This document shows positions 1 through 8,179 of a DNA stretch of 64,000 nt, in pieces (position 1 is the first letter of the stretch; every line of letters begins with the position of its first letter). Under the pieces are notes generated by a model. The model did no database searches. It saw only the letters and a program-made list of their open reading frames with translations, and was not told the origin of the DNA. The stretch lies in assembly GCA_020073525.1 (NCBI GenBank), contig JAIQFA010000015.1, forward strand, positions 1 through 64,000. The letters are read 5' to 3'. This DNA is from Terriglobia bacterium. GTDB lineage: Bacteria; Acidobacteriota; Terriglobia; Terriglobales; Acidobacteriaceae. Position numbers and translations under genes: made by a program.

Positions 1-73
1 GCCGAAAAGTCTTTGGAATCAGAGGCCCCTTTTAGAGGCCGGGCAAGGAGAATCGATTCTTTTCGCAGTCGCT

Positions 74-265
74 TCAGCCCTTCGCGGACTTGCGAGCCTT
101 CCTTTTCTTCGACTCGGGCGGCGTGAGCTTCCACTTTCCCGAGCCAAGGTCGTCCAGCCACTGCCGGACTTCTTCCTCCAGAGTAGTGCCTTTCGCTTTC
201 GCAATCTGTTCTGCCCTGTCCAGCAGGTCCGCGTCCGCACTAAATGTGATCTTCTGCATCGCCAT
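74..265 (-). CDS. Small ribbon-helix-helix-like protein (antitoxin-like)
   Basis: This 63-residue protein starts MAMQKITFSADADLLDRA, a short beta strand followed by two predicted helices and a Lys/Arg-rich tail. That matches the ribbon-helix-helix pattern of small DNA-binding regulators and VapB/CopG-type antitoxins. A GGGGA ribosome-binding site lies about 9 bases before the ATG. It is divergent from the acyl-CoA synthetase fusion. Any toxin partner downstream would lie beyond the left window edge, because positions 1-73 hold no gene. The fold is inferred from pattern only, and the toxin-antitoxin role is unproven. Confidence 0.6.
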   Translation of the reverse strand: MAMQKITFSADADLLDRAEQIAKAKGTTLEEEVRQWLDDLGSGKWKLTPPESKKRKARKSAKG

Positions 266-338
266 CGAATTGTCCCCAACTTAAGATCGGCCCAGTTCCT
301 AGTTTTCCCTAGCTGTCTTTAGTATATTCACCTCGGAC

Positions 339-3158
339 ATGCCCACCTTCTACCAGCGATTCCAGGAATCGGCCCGGAAGTTCCCCGACAACATTGCGCT
401 TGAGATTCAGCGGCAGGAGACGGTGGAGCGCGTCACCTTCGCGGAACTGACCCGTATGTCGGAAAGTGTGGCGAACTGGCTCTCGACGCGGGTTGCACGG
501 GATGCGCGCGTGGCAATTCTGGCGGCGAACCATCCGCGGTGGGTAGCGGCATATTTAGGGATCATCGCCGCGGGCAGAACCGCTGTCCCGCTCGACACGG
601 CTTTCCATGCCGACCAGGTGAAGAAGTTACTCGTCGACAGCGGCGCTTCCCTGCTGTTCTGCGATGTGCAGCATCTCCCGGTGGCAGTGGGCGCAATCGA
701 GGGACTTAGCGTAGGTCTGGTGATGACATCGGCTGCTGCGGAACAGAATCTCACACCAACTAAGGCGGCCGACCACCGCTTCGCCGGCGATCTCGATGCC
801 ATCTTCGCCGCCGGATCTGCCGGCTTTCAGCCGATCATCCCTTCGGAGAACGACCTCGCGGCGCTGCTCTACACCTCGGGCACGACCGCCGATCCCAAGG
901 GTGTCATGCTCACCCACGCCAACCTCGTCGGTGAGGCGAATTCCGTGCTCGCGGTGGTCAAGGTCGGCCCCGAGGATGCGCTCCTCGGAATACTTCCGAT
1001 GTTTCATGTCCTGGCGCAGATGGCGAACCTTTTCCTGCCTCTCTGCAATGGCACGCGCGTCGTGTACCTGGAGACACTCAACACCACCGAATTGCTGCGC
1101 GCTTTGCAGGAACGCGACATCACCGCGTTTTGCGTTGTGCCCCAGTTCTTCTACTTGATTCACGAAAAGATTTTCAAAGAACTCAACAAGCGCGGCAAGG
1201 TCACTCTCCGGTTGGTGCGCACGCTGATGGCGCTCAACCGTGCGCTGCGGCGAGTCGGAATCAACGCGGGCAGAGTTTTCTTTGGCAAGATCCACGCCAC
1301 CTTCGGCGCTGGCATGCGCTATCTGGTGACCGGCGGGTCGCGATTCGATCCCGCGATCGCCCGCGACTTTTACTCTTTTGGCATCGACGTTCTGAATGCT
1401 TACGGCCTGACCGAAACCACCGGCGGCGCCTTCCTCAACCCGCCGGGACAAATCGTGTTTGGCTCGGTGGGAAAACCCTTCCCCGGCGTCGAAGCCAGAA
1501 TTGTCGATCCGAAACCGGTGGAAGACGGCGCGCCACCGGCTGGTGAGATTGCAATTCGCGGCGCGATCGTGATGAAGGGGTACTGGAATCGCCCCGAGAC
1601 CACGGCGGAGGTGCTTCGCGACGGCTGGTTCTACACCGGCGATCTCGGCTACTTCGATGGCGGCGGCAATCTGTTCATCACCGGGCGGCGCAAGGAAGTC
1701 ATCGTGCTCGCCAACGGGAAGAACGTCTATCCCGAGGAGATCGAGCTGCATTACCTCCAGGCACCGTACGTGAAAGAGATTTGCGTGATGGCGCTGGAGG
1801 CGCGCTCGGGCGACCCGACGTCAGAGCGGCTGCATGCCGTGATCGTGCCAAACTTTGAACTGATGCGCGAGCGCAAGATCGTCAACGCAAAAGAGGCGAT
1901 CCGCTTCGAGATTGAAGCCCTCTCCCACAAGATCGCGTCGACCAGGCGGCTGGGGAGCTATGACATCTGGCAGGAAGACCTGCCGCGCACGACCACCCGC
2001 AAATTAAAGCGCTTCCAGATTGAAAAGAAGGTCTGGGAGTTGAAGCAAAGCGGCAGCAACGGCGATGCCGAGGTGGGCACAGAGAAGCCGCTCACAGACG
2101 ACGAGAAATCGTGGCTGGAGCGCGAGGACGTGAAGCGGGCCCTCGCTATCGTGCGGGAGTCATCGCGCAACCAGCTCGACGCGATTCGTCCCACCCATAA
2201 TCTGGAACTCGATTTGGGACTCGACTCCATGCAACGTATCGAACTGTTGACGGCGCTCGAGCAGCAACTCGGCGGCGAGGTCCCCGAATCGCAGCTGGCA
2301 GAACTTTATTCGGTGCGCGACCTGGTCGATGCCGTTCTTGCCAGCGCGGGCCGAGGCGAGGGCAAAGCCGGCGCGGCCCTACCGGCCTGGTCAACCATCC
2401 TGAGCGAGCCGGCCACCGATCCCGAGGTGCTCGCGCTGGGGTGCCACAATGTTTTCGCCGAAGTGTTTTTCTTTCTGCTGGGGCGGCTGATTTATCTCTT
2501 CGCGCTCGACCGTTTTCACCTCAAGACGCGCGGCCTCGAGAACCTTCCCGAGAAAGGCCCGTACCTGCTCTGTTCCAATCACCAGAGCTATATCGATCCG
2601 CTGGTGATGGCAGGAGCTCTGCCCTATCGCCTGTTTCGCGATTGCTATGCGCTGGGCACGAGCGATATTTTCGGCGAAGGATTCATGCGGCGGCTGGCGC
2701 GTTGGCTTCGCGTCGTAGTCCTCGATCCCGACGCGAACCTGGTGCCGGCCATGCGCGCCGGAGCCTTTGGCCTCAGCCAGGGGCGCATTCTGATTTTGTA
2801 TCCCGAGGGTGAGCGTACCAACACCGGCAACCCGACCGTATTTCGCAAGGGCGCCGCAATCCTCTCCATTCACGCCCAGGCCCCCATTGTCCCGATCGCA
2901 ATCGAGGGCTTCTACGAGGCGTGGCCGCGCCACAAGAAGTTTCCCAAATTCACCGATCTGCAACTGGTATTCGGCAAGCCGATTCAACCCCCGCCGCTGC
3001 AGGAAGCGAGCGAGGCCGCCTATGAACGCCTCACATCCGAGTTGAAGTCCAGAGTGGTGGCCATGTGGGAAGAACTGAGAGAGAAGGAAATGCGCGGCAA
3101 GGACACGCTCGAGCCGGAATCCACGGTGAAGAGTTCAGCGCTGGCTGAAACTCACTGA
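339..3158 (+). CDS. Acyl-CoA/acyl-ACP synthetase - ACP - PlsC acyltransferase fusion
   Basis: A 939-residue three-part protein. Residues about 1-560 form an AMP-forming synthetase: the phosphate-binding motif YTSGTTADPKGVMLTH is near residue 178, and the late motif GWFYTGDLGYFDGGGN and GRRKEVIVLANGKNVYPEE follow near 430-465. Residues about 600-670 look like an acyl carrier domain with LGLDSMQRIEL, where Ser630 would carry phosphopantetheine. Residues about 720-900 are a PlsC-type acyltransferase with HQSYID (H748, the HX4D motif) and YPEGER near 821. The likely role is fatty acid activation, holding on the internal carrier and transfer to a lysophospholipid or glycerol phosphate at the membrane. 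E. coli Aas has the reverse domain order and no carrier domain. Substrate is inferred. Confidence 0.85.
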   Translation: MPTFYQRFQESARKFPDNIALEIQRQETVERVTFAELTRMSESVANWLSTRVARDARVAILAANHPRWVAAYLGIIAAGRTAVPLDTAFHADQVKKLLVDSGASLLFCDVQHLPVAVGAIEGLSVGLVMTSAAAEQNLTPTKAADHRFAGDLDAIFAAGSAGFQPIIPSENDLAALLYTSGTTADPKGVMLTHANLVGEANSVLAVVKVGPEDALLGILPMFHVLAQMANLFLPLCNGTRVVYLETLNTTELLRALQERDITAFCVVPQFFYLIHEKIFKELNKRGKVTLRLVRTLMALNRALRRVGINAGRVFFGKIHATFGAGMRYLVTGGSRFDPAIARDFYSFGIDVLNAYGLTETTGGAFLNPPGQIVFGSVGKPFPGVEARIVDPKPVEDGAPPAGEIAIRGAIVMKGYWNRPETTAEVLRDGWFYTGDLGYFDGGGNLFITGRRKEVIVLANGKNVYPEEIELHYLQAPYVKEICVMALEARSGDPTSERLHAVIVPNFELMRERKIVNAKEAIRFEIEALSHKIASTRRLGSYDIWQEDLPRTTTRKLKRFQIEKKVWELKQSGSNGDAEVGTEKPLTDDEKSWLEREDVKRALAIVRESSRNQLDAIRPTHNLELDLGLDSMQRIELLTALEQQLGGEVPESQLAELYSVRDLVDAVLASAGRGEGKAGAALPAWSTILSEPATDPEVLALGCHNVFAEVFFFLLGRLIYLFALDRFHLKTRGLENLPEKGPYLLCSNHQSYIDPLVMAGALPYRLFRDCYALGTSDIFGEGFMRRLARWLRVVVLDPDANLVPAMRAGAFGLSQGRILILYPEGERTNTGNPTVFRKGAAILSIHAQAPIVPIAIEGFYEAWPRHKKFPKFTDLQLVFGKPIQPPPLQEASEAAYERLTSELKSRVVAMWEELREKEMRGKDTLEPESTVKSSALAETH

Positions 3159-3176
3159 CTTTGTGGTCCTGCGATC

Positions 3177-4085
3177 TTAGGCGCCCGCGCCCTCGGCTCG
3201 CCCGTTCAAGATTTTTGCGAGGGCTTCCACCACCCCGGCGTGGAACTTCTGGCCCGCCCCCGCCATGATCTCTTCTTCGGCCTGCCGCGGCGATAGAACC
3301 TTGCCGCTAGAGCCGCTGGTCAACGTTTGATAAGCATCCGCCACGGCCAGAATGTGGGCCTCGATCGGAACGTTGACCGAACGTGCTCCCTGCTCCTGCA
3401 CAATCTGCTGCGCGACAATAATCGGAATCACGCGCCGCATCGAATTTCCGGCGGCCTGCGTGCGCGCATCGGCCTTGCGGGGCTTGCGGAAACTGGCCAC
3501 CACTTCTTCGCGGCTCATGTCGGCGGCCTTGTAGAGAATGTCATTGCTGATGCCGAGCTTGCTTAGATCCCGCAGCAACACCGCCGAGCGTAGTAACTCG
3601 ATGCGATCCGAGCCCAGGCCCATGGTCTCCGCCATCTTCGTCGCTACCCCCACGACGTGTTGGCTCTCACCCGTACCCAGCTTCTCGTTGGCCATGAAGT
3701 GTTGCAGAACCAGCAGCAAGCCGCTGAAACTGTCTCGTATATCGGTGGTCATCGCTTCTTTACGCTCGTAAAGCGTGCCCATGACGTAGCCGACCACCGC
3801 CAAAACTCCCGCCCAGATGGCAAAGTTGAACAAGCGCTCGCCCGGCAAATAGAGAACTTTGTGCGTGGGCAGCAGATTGTTCAGAAAGTCCATCAGCACG
3901 ACCATGAATACGCACGCAAAAGCGGTCAAGGTGGCATGCCGGCGTCCAAAATAGTATGCCGAGTACAACGTAGGCAGGAAATAAAAGCACAGCGCCATGG
4001 GCAGCGACTGAGCGAAGAATTGCACGGTCGCTGCAATCAGGAACAGCGACAGCAGCAAGATACTTTCTTTGGCGATTTTACTCAT
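3177..4085 (-). CDS. Membrane protein with degenerate HD-GYP-like domain
   Basis: The ATG at 4085 is preferred over an upstream start at 4238 because GGAA lies 8-10 bases before it and the protein then begins with a membrane segment. Residues about 8-105 contain several hydrophobic segments, like a membrane sensor module. The cytoplasmic part (about 115-300) follows the HD-GYP layout: H143, then AVLLRDLSKLGI where family members have LLHDIGKIGI, and later ILAVADAYQTLTSG. The metal-binding HD pair is therefore R172-D173, and the HHE/GYP loop is missing. It is probably not an active cyclic-di-GMP phosphodiesterase and may act as a signal-binding or scaffold protein. Function is unknown. Confidence 0.7.
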   Translation of the reverse strand: MSKIAKESILLLSLFLIAATVQFFAQSLPMALCFYFLPTLYSAYYFGRRHATLTAFACVFMVVLMDFLNNLLPTHKVLYLPGERLFNFAIWAGVLAVVGYVMGTLYERKEAMTTDIRDSFSGLLLVLQHFMANEKLGTGESQHVVGVATKMAETMGLGSDRIELLRSAVLLRDLSKLGISNDILYKAADMSREEVVASFRKPRKADARTQAAGNSMRRVIPIIVAQQIVQEQGARSVNVPIEAHILAVADAYQTLTSGSSGKVLSPRQAEEEIMAGAGQKFHAGVVEALAKILNGRAEGAGA

Positions 4086-4253
4086 CTTCGTGGTTCCAAT
4101 CGTCCCGCTTGATTCGCGCGAGGAACGCCTTACTGCCATTGTTGGGGCAATGCCGTAATCGCGCAAAGTTACCGGGGTAATGAGCTCTTTCTCACCGTGG
4201 AAGGGGCGAAGATTGCGGGAACCGGGAACGCAGGTCAAGTCCTCTGGAAAGTT

Positions 4254-4288
4254 GGTAGTGGGCTGTTTTTTGAAAACAGCCCACTACC
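4254..4288. repeat. Perfect 16-bp hairpin after the pit gene
   Basis: GGTAGTGGGCTGTTTT pairs exactly with AAAACAGCCCACTACC across a 3-base loop. It lies 7 bases downstream of the pit stop codon in the minus direction. It could act as a terminator or RNA-stabilising hairpin for the pit transcript, although no clean U-tract follows. Confidence 0.6.
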
Positions 4289-4295
4289 GGAAAAT

Positions 4296-5345
4296 TCAGG
4301 CCTGCCGCAGAAAGAGCCGGATCAGGCAGAAGGTCGCGGCAGCCATGAAAGCCGCCGCGGGAACGGTGAGCAGCCATGCCCATACAATTCGTGCCGCAAT
4401 GCCCCAGCGCACCGCCGACAAGCGGTGAACGGCACCCACGCCGACAATGGCCCCGGTGATTGTGTGGGTGGTGCTGACGGGAATTCCGGCGAGTGCGGTC
4501 GCGAAAAGAGTGATGGCTCCGGCGCTCTCCGCACAAAAACCGCCCACCGGTTTCAGCTTCGTGATCTTCTGCCCCATCGTTTGCACGATGCGCCAGCCTC
4601 CGAAATAAGTTCCGCCGGCAATGGCTGCATGAGCGGCAAGAATGATGGGCCAATGCAGATGTCCCCAGTTGCCCAGCATATCTTCCTTGCTCATGAACCC
4701 GGCGGTGTAAAGAGCGCCGGCAACGATGCCCATGGTTTTTTGCGCGTCGTTGCCGCCGTGTCCGAGGCTATAGCAGGCGGCGGAGAGCAGTTGCAGCTTG
4801 CGAAACCATTTGTCGACCTGTTGTGGCGCTTTATTTTTCAGCAGCCAAAAAATGGCGACCATGAACGTGAAGCCCAGAATCAGTCCCATGATGGGCGCGA
4901 CCACAATGAAAATCAGAGTCTTGTACCACCCGGAGGCAATGATCACGGAGGGAGCGGCGCGCCATCCAACGTGAAATGTCTCGTGCATCATGGCGGCGCC
5001 GGCGAATCCACCAATCAGCGCGTGCGAAGAGGATGTAGGCAGACCCGACCACCACGTCAGGAGATCCCATGCGATGGCGCCAAAGAGCGCTGCCAGCACC
5101 ACGTACTGATCCACAGCGTCGAGTCGAATCATGCCATGACCGATCGTCTTGGCGACGGCGGTACCCAGGAAAAAAGCGGCGAGGAAATTGAATACTGCCG
5201 CCCACAGCACCGCCAATTTGGGAGAAAGAACGCGCGTCGAGACGACCGTAGCGATGCTGTTGGCCGCATCGTGAAATCCATTGATGAAGTCGAAAATCAG
5301 CGCGACCAGAACCGTGATCACCACTAGCAGGACTTCGGTGTTCAC
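4296..5345 (-). CDS. pit: Pit-family inorganic phosphate transporter
   Basis: A 349-residue, about ten-helix membrane protein of the PiT family (PF01384), which imports metal-phosphate complexes driven by protons or sodium. The duplicated family signatures are present: DFINGFHDAANSIATVV near residues 18-34 and GHGGNDAQKTMGIV in the middle, with STTHTITGAIVGVG near the end. The GTG at 5345 is chosen because AAGGAG lies about 9 bases upstream. The longer frame to 5585 would overlap the upstream gene and has no membrane features in its first 80 residues. It follows a DUF47/PhoU-like gene by 44 bases, the usual arrangement for low-affinity phosphate uptake. Confidence 0.93.
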   Translation of the reverse strand: MNTEVLLVVITVLVALIFDFINGFHDAANSIATVVSTRVLSPKLAVLWAAVFNFLAAFFLGTAVAKTIGHGMIRLDAVDQYVVLAALFGAIAWDLLTWWSGLPTSSSHALIGGFAGAAMMHETFHVGWRAAPSVIIASGWYKTLIFIVVAPIMGLILGFTFMVAIFWLLKNKAPQQVDKWFRKLQLLSAACYSLGHGGNDAQKTMGIVAGALYTAGFMSKEDMLGNWGHLHWPIILAAHAAIAGGTYFGGWRIVQTMGQKITKLKPVGGFCAESAGAITLFATALAGIPVSTTHTITGAIVGVGAVHRLSAVRWGIAARIVWAWLLTVPAAAFMAAATFCLIRLFLRQA

Positions 5346-5389
5346 CTGGATCGGCTCCTTGGCGGCAGTGGCATCGGGATAGGTCTGGC

Positions 5390-6004
5390 CTACGCGCTCT
5401 TCAGCACGATCGCTTCCAGCACATTGGCCGCATCTTCGGCCTTGTCGGTTGCGGTTTCGAGTACTTCGTAGAGTTCTTTCATCTTGATCAACTGGATGGG
5501 ATCTTTCTCGTGTTCGAACAACGCTCCAATGGCCTTGCGGCTGACCTGATCGGCTTCGTCCTCCAGTCGATTGACCTCGTCGCAATGTTTCATCACCGTG
5601 CCATTCTTCTCCAGCAGCGAAACTCCGCGCGCCAGCTCTTCGCTCTGCAACACCAGGATTCCCGCCAACTCCGCCGCCGCCGCCGGGGGCTGCGTGATCT
5701 TGTACATCACCAGGCGCGTAGCAGCCGTGTTCATGTAGTCGAGAACGTCATCCAAGGCGGACGCCAGATGGTGAATATCCTCACGATCAAAGGGCGTGAT
5801 AAAGCTCTGGTTCAGCTTGGTCATGATGGCGTGGATCGCCTTGTCGCCCCGATGTTCGATGGCTTGCATCTGCTCGACCCTGGCCACCAGATCGTGAGGA
5901 TCTTCCAGAATGCCGCGCAACAAGCGCGCACCTTCATTCATGCTGGTGGAAAGTTCGGCAAACAGATCGAAGAACTTGGTCTCGCGCGGAATAAGACGGA
6001 TCAT
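5390..6004 (-). CDS. DUF47 / PhoU-like phosphate transport accessory protein
   Basis: A 204-residue all-helical protein beginning MIRLIPRETKFFDLFAELS. Acidic motifs typical of PhoU-like helical bundles include EHRGDKAIHAIM and REDIHHLASALDDVLDYMN, with VNRLEDEADQVSR later. Metal-binding E/D clusters fit the DUF47 (PF01865) family. The gene is immediately upstream of pit with a 44-base gap, and DUF47 proteins are known partners or regulators of Pit transporters. Family assignment is confident; its mechanism is inferred from other members. Confidence 0.9.
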   Translation of the reverse strand: MIRLIPRETKFFDLFAELSTSMNEGARLLRGILEDPHDLVARVEQMQAIEHRGDKAIHAIMTKLNQSFITPFDREDIHHLASALDDVLDYMNTAATRLVMYKITQPPAAAAELAGILVLQSEELARGVSLLEKNGTVMKHCDEVNRLEDEADQVSRKAIGALFEHEKDPIQLIKMKELYEVLETATDKAEDAANVLEAIVLKSA

Positions 6005-6103
6005 GACACCGTTAGCTGGTAAAGATTCAAGCCATATGACGGGGTACTATCTCACGCCAGGGGAGCAACGCGCAAGGAAAGGGGCCCCTGGAATCGTCGC
6101 CAT

Positions 6104-7042
6104 TCACTTCGCTCGGGGATGGGTCCGATCGTAGACGTTCATCACATGCTTGACCGAGAGCTGCGTGTAGCGTTGGGTGGTCGCCAGGCGCTCGTGACCG
6201 AGCAGTTCCTGGATGGCGCGCAGGTCCGCTCCTTCTTCCAGCATGTGGGTGCCGAAGGCGTGCCGCAGAGTATGCGGATGCACTTCGGGCGACAGTCCCT
6301 TGGCAACGGCGATGCGCTTGACGATGCGGCCCACGCTGCGAGTGGTCAGCCGTCCGCCACGCTGATTGACGAGCAACGCGGGCTTGCCTTTTTCCGGCGC
6401 CGCTTTCTTCAGAGTTGCAAGCAATTGCTGTCGCCATGGCAAGTAGACGGCGAGCGCGGCCATCGCCGAGCCTCCGAACGGAACGAAGCGTTCCTTCTTC
6501 CCCTTGCCGCGAATCAGGATGGCTTCGTTGCTCAGGCTGATGTCATCAAGATTGATGCCAACCAGTTCCGAGTTGCGGATGCCGCAGCCGTAGAGCAGCT
6601 CGAACATCAGGCGATCGCGCTCGGGAAACGAGGCTACTTCCGGCATTTTGCCGTCGAGCACGGAATTCATTTCTTCAATCGTCGGAACGCGGGGTAGTTT
6701 TTTCGGAAGCCGGGGCGTCGACACTAGTTTTGCCGGATTCTGCTCGACCACACCTTCCTGCGCCAGCCAGCGATACAGCGACCGCACTGCGGCCAGCGCG
6801 CGCGCCACCGACGTCTTGCTCAATCCTTTGTCGTACAAATGCGAGAGGAAGCCGCGGATCGCGATGTGGTCAATCGTCTTCCAATCGCGCGCTCCGATGT
6901 GAGCCGCAAAGCAGTCGAGATCGCCGGCGTAGGCCTTGATGGTGTGCGCCGAGGCATTGCGCTCCCGCAAGTGCCGCAGGAAGTCGTCAGTGGCGCGTTC
7001 GACAATGGTGCGCTGATGCTGTTTCACGATGTGGTCCGGCAA
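6104..7042 (-). CDS. xerC: Tyrosine recombinase XerC-like
   Basis: A 312-residue tyrosine recombinase. An N-terminal SAM-like core-binding domain (about 12-100) is followed by the catalytic domain. All active-site residues are visible: R156 in [10 protein letters not shown]180 in RGKGKKER, H257 and R260 in HPHTLRH, H283 in LGHE and the nucleophile Y292 in TQRYTQ. The length matches XerC/XerD (about 300). It lies beside a second full-length recombinase, suggesting the chromosome dimer resolution pair. Which is C and which is D cannot be decided from motifs alone. The first ATG gives a normal N-terminus. Confidence 0.88.
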   Translation of the reverse strand: MPDHIVKQHQRTIVERATDDFLRHLRERNASAHTIKAYAGDLDCFAAHIGARDWKTIDHIAIRGFLSHLYDKGLSKTSVARALAAVRSLYRWLAQEGVVEQNPAKLVSTPRLPKKLPRVPTIEEMNSVLDGKMPEVASFPERDRLMFELLYGCGIRNSELVGINLDDISLSNEAILIRGKGKKERFVPFGGSAMAALAVYLPWRQQLLATLKKAAPEKGKPALLVNQRGGRLTTRSVGRIVKRIAVAKGLSPEVHPHTLRHAFGTHMLEEGADLRAIQELLGHERLATTQRYTQLSVKHVMNVYDRTHPRAK

Positions 7043-7053
7043 ACAAGAAGCGG

Positions 7054-7183
7054 TTCACCACAGAGACACAGAGACACAGTGGAATACGAATGCATGACTT
7101 TTTGTCCGTGGCTAAGATCACTCGACTGATGAATTGAGAAACCAAAAAAGGTTTGCTCTGTGTCTCTGTGGCTCTGCGGTGAA
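7054..7183. repeat. CACAGAGACACAGAG-type inverted repeat between xer genes
   Basis: The left arm TTCACCACAGAGACACAGAG starts at 7054. The right arm, CTCTGTGTCTCTGTGG at 7156 ending CGGTGAA at 7183, is its imperfect reverse complement. About 70 bases separate the arms. This whole element fills the gap between the two recombinase genes and belongs to the same family as the repeat at 12772-12850. Confidence 0.65.
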
Positions 7184-7184
7184 T

Positions 7185-8108
7185 TCATGCCTTTGCCTTG
7201 GCCCGCGGATGATGCTTCGCATACACGCTCTTCAGCCGGTCGAGCGCAACATGCGTATAAATCTGCGTGGTCGAAATGTCGGAATGGCCGAGGATGGTCT
7301 GCACGGTGCGCAGGTCGGCGCCGTTCTCCACCATGTGGGTCGCGCAGGAGTGGCGCAGCATATGCGGACTGGCGTGGCGTCCCGAGGCCAGGCTCGCTTT
7401 CCCGACCAACTGCCAGACACGCTGACGGGTCAGGCGCCGGCCTCCTGGACCCACGAACAAGAGCGGCGAATTTCTTTTCTTGGTGATCAGTTCCCTGCCG
7501 TTCTTCAAGTATTGCTGTAAGGCTTGCTGGGACGGAACTCCGAGCGGCACCATGCGTTCTTTATCGCCCTTCCCGCGCACCAGGATGTACCCCATGTCCA
7601 GTTTCAAATCTTCGAGCCGCGCGTCCGCAACTTCAGAAACCCGCACGCCTCCGGCATATAGAAGTTCCAGCATGGCATGGTCGCGAAGCGCCAGCGCCTG
7701 CCCACGTGCAGTCTGATTTCGCGGCGCGGTCTCAGCCAGCATCGACCCGACTTCCTCGCGGCTCAGCGCCTTGGGCAATACTTTCCACTGTTTTGGCAGG
7801 TCGATGTTCAAGGTCGGATCCTTGCTGATCTTTCCATCGAGCAACAAATGCCGGTAAAGCTGACGGATCGCCGAGAGCTTCCTGCCTACGGAACGCCCGT
7901 CGAGCGCGTTGGAAAATAGTTCCTGAATGTATTCGCGCACGTCTTCGCGGCACGCTTCGTTCAAGTTCTGCTTCCGTTTTTCCAGGAACTCCGCGAACTG
8001 CACCAGGTCACTGGTGTAAGCGGAAATCGTCAGCTTTGCCGATCCGCGCTCTACCCGCAGGTAGTCGAGGAAGGCAGAGAGCGTCCGCGCGTTGGCATCC
8101 GAGGCCAT
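7185..8108 (-). CDS. xerD: Tyrosine recombinase XerD-like
   Basis: A 307-residue tyrosine recombinase. The ATG at 8108 is preferred over 8225: the extra 39 residues resemble no recombinase N-terminus and would overlap the next gene upstream. Catalytic residues are R156 (GGVRVSEV), K180 (RGKGDKER), H249 and R252 (HMLRHSCATH), H275 (LGHSD) and Y284 (TQIYTH). HMLRHSCATHMVENGADLRT is close to the XerD consensus. It lies 142 bases upstream of the XerC-like gene on the same strand, with a long inverted repeat between them. No dif-like site was recognised by eye. Confidence 0.9.
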   Translation of the reverse strand: MASDANARTLSAFLDYLRVERGSAKLTISAYTSDLVQFAEFLEKRKQNLNEACREDVREYIQELFSNALDGRSVGRKLSAIRQLYRHLLLDGKISKDPTLNIDLPKQWKVLPKALSREEVGSMLAETAPRNQTARGQALALRDHAMLELLYAGGVRVSEVADARLEDLKLDMGYILVRGKGDKERMVPLGVPSQQALQQYLKNGRELITKKRNSPLLFVGPGGRRLTRQRVWQLVGKASLASGRHASPHMLRHSCATHMVENGADLRTVQTILGHSDISTTQIYTHVALDRLKSVYAKHHPRAKAKA

Positions 8109-8179
8109 ACCTGTCGTGAGTATGCGCGTCACGGCGAGCTCTCGGAAAGTGTTGAAGCGGGTGCTCAAGGCCGGTGGCG

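Noticed and set aside
74-265. Complete toxin-antitoxin pair at the left edge
   Set aside because: Only the antitoxin-like gene is visible; positions 1-73 contain no toxin gene.
627-1751. 374-codon frame antisense to the acyl synthetase fusion
   Set aside because: It is a shadow of the real gene; composition is not protein-like.
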